Assembly: GCF_013409785.1 (NCBI RefSeq)
Contig: NZ_JACCBV010000001.1
Span: forward strand, 2,666,001 to 2,730,000
Direction of reading: 5' to 3'
DNA: 64,000 bases
Origin: Microbacterium immunditiarum
Lineage (GTDB): Bacteria; Actinomycetota; Actinomycetes; Actinomycetales; Microbacteriaceae
The translations under genes and the position numbers were made by a program. Each line of letters opens with the position of its first letter. Position 1 is the first letter of the stretch. The notes beneath the pieces were generated by a model. It did no database searches and was not told the DNA's origin. It saw only the letters and a program-made list of their open reading frames with translations. Of the stretch, positions 47,127-54,818 are shown one piece after another.

Positions 47127-47900
47127 TCAGGCCTCGCTCATGGCGCGGACCTCGGCCTGGCCCTTGGCGGCGTAGTAGGCCGCACGAGCAGCGTCCTTGC
47201 GCGCCTGCTCGGCGTAGCCCGCCTCGAGCACGTCCTGCGGGACGTGGACGCTCTCGACGCGGTTCACGCCGTTGTGCTTCTCGATGTAGGCGTCGAGCTC
47301 GGGGCCCGACGTCCACGACGTGATGAGGCAGTAGCGCGGGTCGGTGCCGACGTGGGTCGCCGCGTGCCACAGGCGCTGCGTGTCGATGATGAGCTGCGCG
47401 CCGGCGGGAAGCGCGATGCGCACCTCGCCCTCGGGGTCGGTGCGGTTCTCACGCAGGACGAAGAAGCTGTCCTTGTCGTCCGTGAGGTTGAAGAACCCGC
47501 GCACGACCCAGCCGGTGCCGTCGGGATTGAGGCGGTTGTTGTCGTCCTGGTGCAGGTTGTAGAGGCACTCGCCGTACGGCGTCGGCTGCAGCTCGATGAC
47601 GCGGCAGCGGCCGACGTTGGCGCCCGGCTCCTGCGCGCGGCGGGTGAGGATCGGGGCCTTCTCGACCTGCGACGGGATCCACACGCCGTCCTTGTCGGTA
47701 CGCGGCGGCTTGTGGTTCCAGAACCCGTTGCACTCGATCTCGCCCTTGGCGCTCGCGAGCGGCGCGAAGCGGGTGTCTCCCGAGGACTTCCAATCGACGT
47801 ACTCGATGTCGAGCCACTCCTTGGGATCGAGCTCCTGGTTGTAGCGGTCGAGGACGACGTAGCCGGTCTCCTCGAGCGCCTCGCACTTGATGTAACCCAT
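47127..47900 (-). CDS. Putative Fe(II)/2-oxoglutarate-dependent oxygenase
   Basis: A 257-residue protein with the facial triad layout of cupin-type oxygenases: HQDD (HxD) in YNLHQDDNNRL, a distal His in QRLWHAATHVG, and the following Arg in DPRYCLITSW that would bind 2-oxoglutarate. Between them are beta-rich segments (VVRGFFNLTDD, RIALPAGAQLIID). I do not recognise the exact family or substrate. The C-terminal 45 residues are helical and Ala-rich. A DtxR-type iron box 50 bp upstream suggests control by iron. AAAGGCA precedes the ATG. It is divergent from the restriction gene. Confidence 0.6.
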   Translation of the reverse strand: MGYIKCEALEETGYVVLDRYNQELDPKEWLDIEYVDWKSSGDTRFAPLASAKGEIECNGFWNHKPPRTDKDGVWIPSQVEKAPILTRRAQEPGANVGRCRVIELQPTPYGECLYNLHQDDNNRLNPDGTGWVVRGFFNLTDDKDSFFVLRENRTDPEGEVRIALPAGAQLIIDTQRLWHAATHVGTDPRYCLITSWTSGPELDAYIEKHNGVNRVESVHVPQDVLEAGYAEQARKDAARAAYYAAKGQAEVRAMSEA

Positions 47901-47949
47901 GAACGGATTGCCTTTCGGTCAGCGGGCCAGCACGTTTTTACAGGCCCGA

Positions 47950-47968
47950 CTGAGGCAAGCCTACCCGC
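47950..47968. promoter_or_regulatory. DtxR/IdeR-type iron box
   Basis: CTGAGGCAAGCCTACCCGC shares the core AGG..AGCCTA.CC with the consensus TTAGGTTAGCCTAACCT (12 of 17 positions). It lies 50 bp upstream of the oxygenase-like gene and 72 bp upstream of the -10 hexamer of the divergent restriction gene. Confidence 0.5.
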
Positions 47969-48039
47969 GCCTCCTCCACCGCTCCTGGCGGCGTGACCGT
48001 GGAAAACCCGTTCCCGGGATGCCGCTCAGCCCGGTCGAC

Positions 48040-48045
48040 TAGAGT
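48040..48045 (+). promoter_or_regulatory. -10 element for the DUF262-DUF1524 gene
   Basis: TAGAGT would place the RNA start near 48052. That is beyond the ATG at 48048, which argues for translation starting at 48114. Confidence 0.45.
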
Positions 48046-48113
48046 GAATGACGGCGTGTCCGGCCGCTCCTCGCGCCCGCGCCACCGAGCACTTCGAGGG
48101 AGCAATCCGGGCG

Positions 48114-50117
48114 ATGGTCAATGCCACGAATGTCGACGCGACCGCGGTGAACACCATCGGATGGCTGTCGGCGGGCGACTGGCGCATCGTCGTGCCGGTA
48201 TATCAGCGCCAGTACCGATGGGACATCGGCGGCTGCGAGCAGCTGCTGTCCGACATCCGCGCCGTCGCCGACTTCGACGACCGGCACATGCACTTCATCG
48301 GCTCGATCCTGTCGTCGATCAGCTCCCACGACGGATCCCGCGACCTCGTCCTCATCGACGGGCAGCAGCGCATCACAACGCTCATGCTCCTCGTCGCCGC
48401 GCTCCACCACACCGTGCGCGACGACGACCCCGAGCTGGCAGCCCAGCTCGAGCGGGTCATCGTCCGGCTCGACTCGGGCGAGACGAAGCTGCGGCCGCAT
48501 CCGGCGTGGGCCGACGTCTTCGAGAGCGTCGTCCTCGACCAGCGGGCTCCCGCCGACGCGACCCGCGAGTCCCGCTTCGACGACAACTACGCCTTCTTCC
48601 GCAGCCAGATCAGCGCCGACGAGGCTCCCAGGATCTGGCGCGGCCTGCAGAAGCTCGAGCATGTCGCGATCACGCTCGGCGCGGGCGCGAACGCGCAGCA
48701 GATCTTCGAGAGCCTCAACTCGACGGGCGAGCCGCTGCGCGACCACGAGCTGATCCACAACTACGTGCTCATGGGTCTCACGCACGCCGAGCAGCGCGAG
48801 ATCGAGAGCGAGTACTGGCTTCCGATCGAACGCAACACGGGCGAGGCGATCGCCGCGTTCTGGCGGCAGTACCTCGTCATGAAGACCGGCCGCGAGGTGG
48901 TCGTGACGGGCGGTCGCGGGGTCTACGACACCTTCCGGCAGGTCTTCCCGCGGCTCGATCTCGACAGTCTGCGCGGGCACGCGGCCCAGTGGCGCGAGTA
49001 CTCCGAGGTGTATCGGGTGCTCCTCGATCCGGAACAGGCGACGGATGCCACGGTCGCCCGCCAGCTCGCATACCTCACCACCTTCGGCAGCGGCATGTAT
49101 CCGCTCGTCATGCGCGCGTACCGCGAGCACCTCCACGGCGAGATCACCACCGCCGAGCTCATCCGGACCCTCGAGCACGTGCAGTCGCTCCTGATGCGCC
49201 GTGCCATCGTCGGCGTGAGCAACGATCGGCTCGTCGCGCGACTCTGTCGCGCCCGCGAGAACGGCGCCCACGCGCTGCTCGCGGCGATCTCGCGCATCAC
49301 GCCCTCCGACGAGCGCGTACGCGCGGCGCTCAAGTACGCCGAACTCCCCCACCCCGCCTACGTGCTCGCCCGCCTGTCGGGTGTCGACGGCACCGACGGG
49401 CTCGAGGTCGCACACGTGTTCCCCCTCGCACCGTCCGACAACTGGAGCGGCGACGGCGAGCGCGAGTGGGCGGACCACACCGAGGACGAGCAGAACAGCC
49501 ATCGCGCGCTCGCGCAGACGATCGGCAACCTCGCCCTCCTCGAGGAAGACCTCGCCGTCCGCGCGTTCGACCTGTCGTTCCGCGCGAAGAAGGGCGTGTT
49601 CGCGCGCAGCGCGGTGGCGACGACCACCGAGCTCGCCGAGATCGACGCGTGGAACACGGCGGCCATCACGGCACGATCGGCACGCCTGGCCGAGCGCTTC
49701 GTCGAGGTGTGGGAGCGGCCCGCGGTCGGGCTCATCGACGACGACGGCCTCACCCCGATCCTCGACGCCGTGCGGCGGCGCGGCTGGCCGCGCGGCTGGC
49801 AGCGCGAGTGGGACTACGTCGAGTACCGCGGCGAGCACTGGGAGGTGCACGACGTCAAGTACCTCTTCAACCGCGTCTTCAAACGCCTGTGGGCCGACTC
49901 GCGCGACGCCGTCGTCTCGTACTGTGCACGCCGTGGCGGTCCGGTGTACGGGGCGCAGTCGTGGAACGGCCAGTGGGATCGCCTCGACGACGACCACTAC
50001 CTCTACATGGGCTGGGACTCCAGCTACATGCTCACCGCGGTGCAGGGCGTGCTCGAAGAGGCCGGCATCGCGCCCGAGGTCTTCGTCAAGTACTCGTATA
50101 TCGGCAACGCGATGTGA
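48114..50117 (+). CDS. Fused DUF262-DUF1524 protein (GmrSD-like modification-dependent restriction enzyme)
   Basis: A 667-residue protein. The N-terminal DUF262 domain has IVVPVYQRQYRW and the nucleotide-hydrolysis signature VLIDGQQRITTLMLL. The C-terminal DUF1524 HNH-type nuclease has EVAHVFP and QTIGNLALLEED ... AKKGVF. Known members of this family (GmrSD and single-chain relatives) cut modified, for example glucosylated, phage DNA. The third metal-site Asn usually seen after GNLxLL is not obvious here. Start 48114 (MVNATNVDAT) is preferred over 48048 because of the promoter position, with GAGGGAG upstream. A stand-alone defence gene is the likely role. Confidence 0.82.
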   Translation: MVNATNVDATAVNTIGWLSAGDWRIVVPVYQRQYRWDIGGCEQLLSDIRAVADFDDRHMHFIGSILSSISSHDGSRDLVLIDGQQRITTLMLLVAALHHTVRDDDPELAAQLERVIVRLDSGETKLRPHPAWADVFESVVLDQRAPADATRESRFDDNYAFFRSQISADEAPRIWRGLQKLEHVAITLGAGANAQQIFESLNSTGEPLRDHELIHNYVLMGLTHAEQREIESEYWLPIERNTGEAIAAFWRQYLVMKTGREVVVTGGRGVYDTFRQVFPRLDLDSLRGHAAQWREYSEVYRVLLDPEQATDATVARQLAYLTTFGSGMYPLVMRAYREHLHGEITTAELIRTLEHVQSLLMRRAIVGVSNDRLVARLCRARENGAHALLAAISRITPSDERVRAALKYAELPHPAYVLARLSGVDGTDGLEVAHVFPLAPSDNWSGDGEREWADHTEDEQNSHRALAQTIGNLALLEEDLAVRAFDLSFRAKKGVFARSAVATTTELAEIDAWNTAAITARSARLAERFVEVWERPAVGLIDDDGLTPILDAVRRRGWPRGWQREWDYVEYRGEHWEVHDVKYLFNRVFKRLWADSRDAVVSYCARRGGPVYGAQSWNGQWDRLDDDHYLYMGWDSSYMLTAVQGVLEEAGIAPEVFVKYSYIGNAM

Positions 50118-50198
50118 CGAATCAGCGGATGCCGCGCCCCGGGGCCGTGTGCAGCTGGACGCCCGGCTCGACGTCGCATCCCTTGATCCCCCTCCCAC

Positions 50199-50431
50199 CA
50201 CGCGGCCGGACTGATCAAGCTGCTCGCGCTCACACCGGGGCGTTGATGCACCGCGAGCGCGTCCTGGACGCGCTGTGGCCCGAGCGTATCGGAGGGGTGT
50301 GTGTCGATACGCTCGCCCTCGCCGAGCGGTGGAGCGACCCTGTCGTCATCGCACCGGGCGACGAACGCGCCCACGTCGCCGTCATGCGCGAGAAGCTCGC
50401 GCGCGTGCGTCGCCTTCCTTCCCGCGCGTGA
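50199..50431 (+). pseudogene. Frameshifted remnant of a BTAD/SARP-type transcriptional regulator
   Basis: Codons from 50199 read HAAGLIKLLALTPGR and then hit TGA. Shifting frame gives MHRERVLDALWPE from 50246. Joined, these reproduce the winged-helix core of BTAD regulators (LIKLLALTPGRxxHREQVxDALWP). After WPE the sequence jumps to an unrelated-looking tail (HVAVMREKLARVRR), which suggests an internal deletion as well. No full regulator surrounds it. It lies between the restriction gene and a tRNA. Confidence 0.65.
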
Positions 50432-50512
50432 GGTCGACCCGGCGCGCGGCGGTCGCGAGTACGGGTGGGCCCACCCACAAGTTCGTTCGCGAGACACCCG
50501 GACGACGTGTGA

Positions 50513-50536
50513 AGGCGCCGCCCTTGGACGGCGCCT
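50513..50536 (-). terminator. Terminator of the CAT-anticodon tRNA
   Basis: AGGCGCCG (50513-50520) and CGGCGCCT (50529-50536) form a perfect stem with an 8-nt loop, 7 bp past the 3' end of the tRNA on the minus strand. Confidence 0.7.
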
Positions 50537-50542
50537 CACATG

Positions 50543-50616
50543 TGGGGCGGGTGGGACTTGAACCCACGATCGTCGGGTTATGAGCCCGCTGCCTTGACCA
50601 GCTTGGCCACCGCCCC
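50543..50616 (-). tRNA. tRNA with anticodon CAT (Met elongator or Ile2)
   Basis: On the minus strand: acceptor GGGGCGG/CCGCCCC, D arm GCC...GGC, anticodon loop CTCATAA, and T arm GTGGG TTCAAGT CCCAC. A73 is followed by CA, so a full CCA is not encoded. The absence of the initiator C1:A72 mismatch rules out fMet. Whether it is elongator Met or a lysidine-modified Ile2 cannot be settled by eye. Confidence 0.9.
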
Positions 50617-50661
50617 TCGGCCATCGAGCCTACCGCCCGGTGCACCACAGACCGCGCGTGG

Positions 50662-50667
50662 GAGAAT
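50662..50667 (+). promoter_or_regulatory. Putative -10 element for the small membrane protein gene (leaderless)
   Basis: GAGAAT is followed by 6 nt and then the GTG at 50674. Confidence 0.4.
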
Positions 50668-50673
50668 CGCAGC

Positions 50674-50970
50674 GTGGATGTCGTCGGCTGGATCGTGCTC
50701 GGGGGCCTGGTCGTCGGCGCGATCGCGCTGGTCGCGCTCGCGCCGCGGCTCCAGCGCGACAACCTGCGCCGGCAGCTGGAGGGCGGCGGCGGCTCGCTCG
50801 CGGGGATCGGCGGCGGCCTCGACGCCGTGTGGCGTCCGTCCGCCGAGGAGGCGCACGCGCAGTGGGAGGCGCAGGTCGAGATGCCCGCTCCCGCGCCGAC
50901 GCCGGGCGACGGCTACCTCGACGGCGGCACCATCGTGATCTCGGTCGACCGCCCGGTCGCGCAGGACTGA
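50674..50970 (+). CDS. Small hypothetical membrane protein
   Basis: A 98-residue protein from GTG 50674. One N-terminal transmembrane helix (GWIVLGGLVVGAIALVALAP) is followed by a basic segment, a Gly-rich turn (GGGGSLAGIGGGLDAVW) and a Pro-rich acidic end. The family is not recognised. The stop is 1 bp from the stop of the converging transporter gene. Confidence 0.65.
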   Translation: MDVVGWIVLGGLVVGAIALVALAPRLQRDNLRRQLEGGGGSLAGIGGGLDAVWRPSAEEAHAQWEAQVEMPAPAPTPGDGYLDGGTIVISVDRPVAQD

Positions 50971-50971
50971 C

Positions 50972-52048
50972 CTACTCCGCGTCTTCGGGATCTCGAACGG
51001 GCGGTTCCGGCCACACCTTCGCGACCGCCTCCGTCACGCGCACCGAGCCCGTCGTGGGGTGCGGGGAGTCGAGAGAACCGGAGCTTCCGCGCTGGATCGG
51101 CAGCTCCTGGCTGTCGCTGAGGACTTGCGGGTGGTAGCGCGAGAGCTGGAAGACGCCCCACACCGCGAGGGCTCCGGCGACGCCGAAGCCGAAGTACGCC
51201 CAGAGCGGCGCGTGGGCCGCCTCGTTGAGCACGATCAGGCCGATGAGGATCGCGACGATCGGGTCTATGACCGTGAGCCCCGCGATGACGAGATCGGGTG
51301 GTCCCGACGAGTACGCGGTCTGAACGAAGTAGGCCCCCATCGCGGCCGCCGCGATCAACGCCACGAGCGACGTGACGGTGAGCCACTCGAAGTCGCCGGT
51401 CTGGATGCGGCTGATGACCACCTTCGCGAGCGTCGCGACGAATCCGTAGAGCACGCCTGCGCCGACGATGTAGAACAGCGCGCGCATCCGGTGCCGCAGC
51501 CAGATCCACAGAGCGGTGAAGGCGACCACGACGCCGAGCAGGAGTAGCAGGATCGTGATCACCTGCCCGTTGGTCACGCGCTCCTCCGTCGCGAACAGAG
51601 CCGCGATCGTGACGAAGATGAAGATGCCGCCGGTGCACGCGCCGATCGCCATGAGCGAGCGTCTCGTGGGCCGGTGACCGCTGATGCGCGCGTTGAGCAG
51701 CGTCGTGATCACGAGCGCGATCGCGCCGAGCGGCTGCACGACGATCAGCGGCGCGAACGAGAGAGCGGCGAGCTGGCACACGATCGCAACGCCGAGCATG
51801 ACCGTGCCGATCACCCACGACGGACGCGACAGCAGGCGGAGGAGCTGCTTCGAGTTGAGCCCCTGCGTCGCGGCCGAACCGCTCAAGCGCTCGACCTTGA
51901 GCACGCCGCGGTGCTGATACTGCGCGCCGAACGACATGAAGATCGCACCGAGCAGCGCGAGCGGGATGCCGATCAGGAGCCCGGGGTTGCGGAACACGCC
52001 GAGGAGCGTGTCGCCCACGCTCTCGAGTCCGACGTCGCCCACGAGCAC
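50972..52048 (-). CDS. DMT-superfamily transporter (EamA-like)
   Basis: A 358-residue integral membrane protein with about nine to ten helices (for example LLIGIPLALLGAIFMSFGAQ, VIGTVMLGVAIVCQLAALSF and LWAYFGFGVAGALAVWGVF). The segment APLIVVQPLGAIALVIT and the later VIDPIVAILIGLIVLNEA are typical of the two repeated halves of drug/metabolite transporters. The substrate is unknown. The start is GTG at 52048. The C-terminal ~45 residues are polar and cytoplasmic. It is divergent from def, with 43 bp between the starts. Confidence 0.82.
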   Translation of the reverse strand: MLVGDVGLESVGDTLLGVFRNPGLLIGIPLALLGAIFMSFGAQYQHRGVLKVERLSGSAATQGLNSKQLLRLLSRPSWVIGTVMLGVAIVCQLAALSFAPLIVVQPLGAIALVITTLLNARISGHRPTRRSLMAIGACTGGIFIFVTIAALFATEERVTNGQVITILLLLLGVVVAFTALWIWLRHRMRALFYIVGAGVLYGFVATLAKVVISRIQTGDFEWLTVTSLVALIAAAAMGAYFVQTAYSSGPPDLVIAGLTVIDPIVAILIGLIVLNEAAHAPLWAYFGFGVAGALAVWGVFQLSRYHPQVLSDSQELPIQRGSSGSLDSPHPTTGSVRVTEAVAKVWPEPPVRDPEDAE

Positions 52049-52079
52049 CCTCCGACACTACCTTGCAGGTCCGCGCGGC

Positions 52080-52085
52080 TAGGCT
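52080..52085 (+). promoter_or_regulatory. def: Putative -10 element for def (leaderless)
   Basis: TAGGCT is followed by 6 nt and then the GTG start of def at 52092. Confidence 0.5.
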
Positions 52086-52091
52086 CTTGGC

Positions 52092-52658
52092 GTGGCCGTT
52101 CTCCCGATTCGCATCTTGGGCGATCCTGTTCTGCACGCGCCCGCGGCGCCCGTCGAAGAGATCACCGACGAGATCCGCACGCTGGTCGCCGACATGTTCG
52201 AGACGATGGACGCGGCGCCGGGCGTCGGCCTCGCCGCCCCGCAGGTGGGCGTGGGGCTCCGCATCTACACGTACTCGTATCCCGACGACGAGGGTGACGC
52301 GTGGCGCGGCGTCGTCATCAACCCCGAGTTGTGGATGCATCCGCTCGAGCCCGGGCAGCCCGATCCCGACGACGAGTCGGAGGGATGCCTGTCGTTCCCC
52401 GGCGAGCGGTTCCCGCTGCGGCGCTCCGACCGAGTCCTCGTGACCGGCATCGACGTCGACGGCGAGCCTGTCCGCATCGAGGTCGACGGCTGGCGGGCGC
52501 GCATCATGCAGCATGAGTTCGACCACCTCGACGGCATCCTCTACGTCGACCGCTTGAGCGACAGTGACTGGAAGACCACGCAGAAGGTCGCGCGCAAGCG
52601 CGGGTGGGGTCGTCCTGGTCAGTCGTGGATGCCGGGCGTCGACGACCTCGAGGCGTGA
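52092..52658 (+). CDS. def: Peptide deformylase
   Basis: A 188-residue metalloenzyme that removes formyl groups from nascent proteins. All three motifs are present: GVGLAAPQVG, EGCLS (metal Cys) and HEFDHLDG (metal His and catalytic Glu). The start is GTG 52092 (MAVLPIRILGD), supported by the -10 position. The length is normal. Confidence 0.94.
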   Translation: MAVLPIRILGDPVLHAPAAPVEEITDEIRTLVADMFETMDAAPGVGLAAPQVGVGLRIYTYSYPDDEGDAWRGVVINPELWMHPLEPGQPDPDDESEGCLSFPGERFPLRRSDRVLVTGIDVDGEPVRIEVDGWRARIMQHEFDHLDGILYVDRLSDSDWKTTQKVARKRGWGRPGQSWMPGVDDLEA

Positions 52659-52701
52659 GGCGGCGCATCCGTCACCGTCGACCGGTCGTGCGAAGGGCTC
52701 G

Positions 52702-53328
52702 TCACGCCGGCACGACCGGCTGCCGCAGGATCGTGCGCAGCTTCGACGGCTCCACGCGGCGCGCGTCGCTGAGGTAGATCTCGTGGTGGATGCCCGTCAT
52801 CCGCAGTCCGCGCGACGGGATGAACTCGTCGTGCATCCGCTCGAGAACCGGTCCCTCGTCGTCGTAGGACCCGATGTGCAGCGTCTGCACGCAGAGCCCC
52901 TCGGCAAGCGTCCCGACCCGCAGCCGGTCGAGCAGCGGGGCCTGGGCTGCCTGCTGCTTCGCGCGTGACACGAGCTCGTCGCCGACGCCGTCGGGGACGA
53001 GGATCATCGCCGTCCAGGTCCACTGCGACTTGTCGCGCGCGGACGTGAATGCCGCCTTGTCGGCCGCGTCCCACAGCGCTTCGAGGGGCGGGACGACGTA
53101 GTCGCGGCCGAGCTCGCGCTTGCTCAGGAACTTCAGCCTGTACGCCACCGGGTAGAGGGTCGCCAGCGCGTCGCGATACTCGGTCGACGTGTTCGGATCG
53201 CCCGCGCCGTCGATCATGAGGTAACGCAGCGGCGGAACCTCGACGAGGTCGAACACGCCCGCGCGCGAACGGTACGACGGCAGCTCCTTCTTCGGATCGG
53301 ACTTCACCACCGCACCAGCCTGGCCCAC
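52702..53328 (-). CDS. GyrI-like small-molecule-binding domain protein
   Basis: A 208-residue GyrI-like protein: FDLVEVPPLRYLMIDGAGDP at the start, the Trp-rich WTWTAMILVPDGV in the middle and MHDEFIPSRGLRMTGIHHEIY towards the end. The long form without a DNA-binding domain is common in actinobacteria, and its ligand is unknown. Two GTG starts are possible, at 53328 and 7 codons inside (VKSDPKKELP); the second may be the true one. It is the last host gene before the prophage junction. Confidence 0.82.
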   Translation of the reverse strand: MGQAGAVVKSDPKKELPSYRSRAGVFDLVEVPPLRYLMIDGAGDPNTSTEYRDALATLYPVAYRLKFLSKRELGRDYVVPPLEALWDAADKAAFTSARDKSQWTWTAMILVPDGVGDELVSRAKQQAAQAPLLDRLRVGTLAEGLCVQTLHIGSYDDEGPVLERMHDEFIPSRGLRMTGIHHEIYLSDARRVEPSKLRTILRQPVVPA

Positions 53329-53435
53329 ACCGCCGACATGGGCGGGGCACCGTCCCTCTCCCCTGGTTCGCAGGAGGGCGAGACGGATGCCTCAACCTCA
53401 GCCGACTGCGCGACCGTGGTGCAGGGACTTGTCGG

Positions 53436-53475
53436 TGGCTCCCCCACTTGGACTCGAACCAAGAACCTATCGGTT
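53436..53475 (-). repeat. attR/attL-type site: 3' fragment of tRNA-Asn
   Basis: On the minus strand the 40 nt from AACCGATAGG to GGGGGAGCCA are the 3' part of an actinobacterial tRNA-Asn: end of the anticodon arm, variable loop, T arm CTTGG TTCGAGT CCAAG, acceptor TGGGGGA, G73 and CCA. The 5' half is absent; similarity stops in the anticodon loop. This is the expected duplicate left when a phage integrates into the 3' end of a tRNA gene. The intact tRNA should lie at the other prophage end, beyond 64,000. Confidence 0.8.
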
Positions 53476-53538
53476 TCCAATCAGGTGAATTGATCTACGC
53501 GAACTTCGGCGGTATGTGAGAGTCCTTTAATCTGTGCC

Positions 53539-54354
53539 ATGACCAACGACGCTCTACTCTCACAGTTCGAACTCTGGATGCTCTCAACCGACCGCCTCGA
53601 CGGCACGATTCAGCTGCGGATGCGGCACGCGCGCGAGCTGGCCCGCACGGTCCACCTGCGCACGGTGAGCGCCGAGCAGCTCGAGGCAGAGCTCGCCCGC
53701 CGCCGTACCCTCGCGCCCGAGACGCGGAAGTCGATCCTCGCGTCGTGGCACCTGCTGTTCAGGTGGGCTCACCGGCGAGGCATCCGCAGGGACGACCCGA
53801 CCGCCGACCTACCCTCGATCCGAGTCCGCCAGCGCGTGCCGCGGGTGGCGCCCGACGACGACATCGAGGCCGCATTGCTCACGGCCTCGACGCGCGACCG
53901 CGCGCTCGTCATGCTCGCCCGGTACGGGTGCCTCCGGCTGACCGAGCTCACGACGCTGCACACGAGCGCTCGCGAGGGTGACCGGTTGCGGATCAGAGGC
54001 AAGGGCGACAAGGAACGCATCGTGTACGCGAACGAGCCGTTGCTGTTCGCGCTGCATGCGCTCGAGCGGGAGCAGGGGCCGGGCTATTACTTCCCCGGCC
54101 GAGCCGGTGAGCATATGCACCCGATGAGCGTCAACAAGATCATCACGCGCGTCACAGGGTGGAATCCGCACAGTCTGCGGCATGCGGGCGCGACGGCCGC
54201 GTACAACGCGACCGGCGACCTCCGAGGCGTTCAGGAGATGCTCGGGCACGCCTCGCTCGCGACGACACAGCGGTATCTGCACCTGGACGACGACGCGCGG
54301 CGACGGATCGCCGAGGCGACGGTGATCCGTGCGCGCGTGTGGATCGCGGCCTAG
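53539..54354 (+). CDS. int: Phage tyrosine integrase
   Basis: A 271-residue site-specific recombinase. The catalytic residues are all present: Arg in YGCLRLTELT, Lys in RGKGDKERI, His-x-x-Arg in HSLRHAGATA, His in MLGHASLATT and the nucleophile Tyr in QRYLHLD. The N-terminal core-binding domain covers about residues 1-95. It starts 63 bp from the tRNA-Asn fragment, its presumed attachment site. It is transcribed towards the lysis genes, which run in the opposite direction. Confidence 0.93.
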   Translation: MTNDALLSQFELWMLSTDRLDGTIQLRMRHARELARTVHLRTVSAEQLEAELARRRTLAPETRKSILASWHLLFRWAHRRGIRRDDPTADLPSIRVRQRVPRVAPDDDIEAALLTASTRDRALVMLARYGCLRLTELTTLHTSAREGDRLRIRGKGDKERIVYANEPLLFALHALEREQGPGYYFPGRAGEHMHPMSVNKIITRVTGWNPHSLRHAGATAAYNATGDLRGVQEMLGHASLATTQRYLHLDDDARRRIAEATVIRARVWIAA

Positions 54355-54363
54355 GATCGCCGC

Positions 54364-54534
54364 ATGGACGAATTCATGCTCTCGCTCATCGTGTGGGTCG
54401 TCGGCGCGGCCGTGAGCATCGTGCTGCTGTACTGGATCGTTCGGCTCGCGGTGCGCCACGCGCTCGCCGAGCGCACGCCTAGGGCTCGGCCCTCCGAGGC
54501 GGTGCCGAGCCACATGGACGCGGACGGGATCTAG
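54364..54534 (+). CDS. Small phage membrane protein
   Basis: A 56-residue ORF begins 9 bp after the integrase. MDEFMLSLIVWVVGAAVS begins one strong transmembrane helix, which continues through IVLLYWIVRLAV; a basic then acidic tail follows. Size and position suggest a small phage membrane protein. The last 4 bases overlap the 3' end of the opposing gene. There is no family assignment. Confidence 0.5.
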   Translation: MDEFMLSLIVWVVGAAVSIVLLYWIVRLAVRHALAERTPRARPSEAVPSHMDADGI

Positions 54535-54818
54535 AGGCGCGTCGGGTTTGCGAGTGCGAGCGTCGAGACGAGCACTGCCGACGCGCCGGCGATGTTCGCG
54601 CCGAGCGTCGGGTCGTATCCCTGCACGATGATCGCCGCGGCACCGCCGAGCGCGCCCACGCTGTAGGCGATGCGACGCGCCCACAGCGGGAGGATGCTCG
54701 GGTCAGATGCCGCGACGAGCTCGGTGATGGGCTGCTCGAGCGAGCTCGCATCGTCGGGGATCGCCCCGGCCGCGGCCAGACGTGCGCGCCGCTCGGCGCG
54801 CGTGTTCGGATTGGTCAT
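54531..54818 (-). CDS. Putative holin-like phage membrane protein
   Basis: A 95-residue protein (MTNPNTRAERRARLAAAG) with two hydrophobic segments, ARRIAYSVGALGGAAAIIV and GANIAGASAVLVSTLALA, joined by a short turn. This topology, the position after the endolysin and the small size fit a holin or holin accessory protein. It overlaps the upstream gene by 4 nt (ATGA). No sequence family is recognised. Confidence 0.55.
   Translation of the reverse strand: MTNPNTRAERRARLAAAGAIPDDASSLEQPITELVAASDPSILPLWARRIAYSVGALGGAAAIIVQGYDPTLGANIAGASAVLVSTLALANPTRL

Noticed and set aside
53436..53510. A functional tRNA gene
   Set aside because: Only the 3' 40 nt match a tRNA; the D arm, the 5' acceptor strand and a correct anticodon stem are missing.
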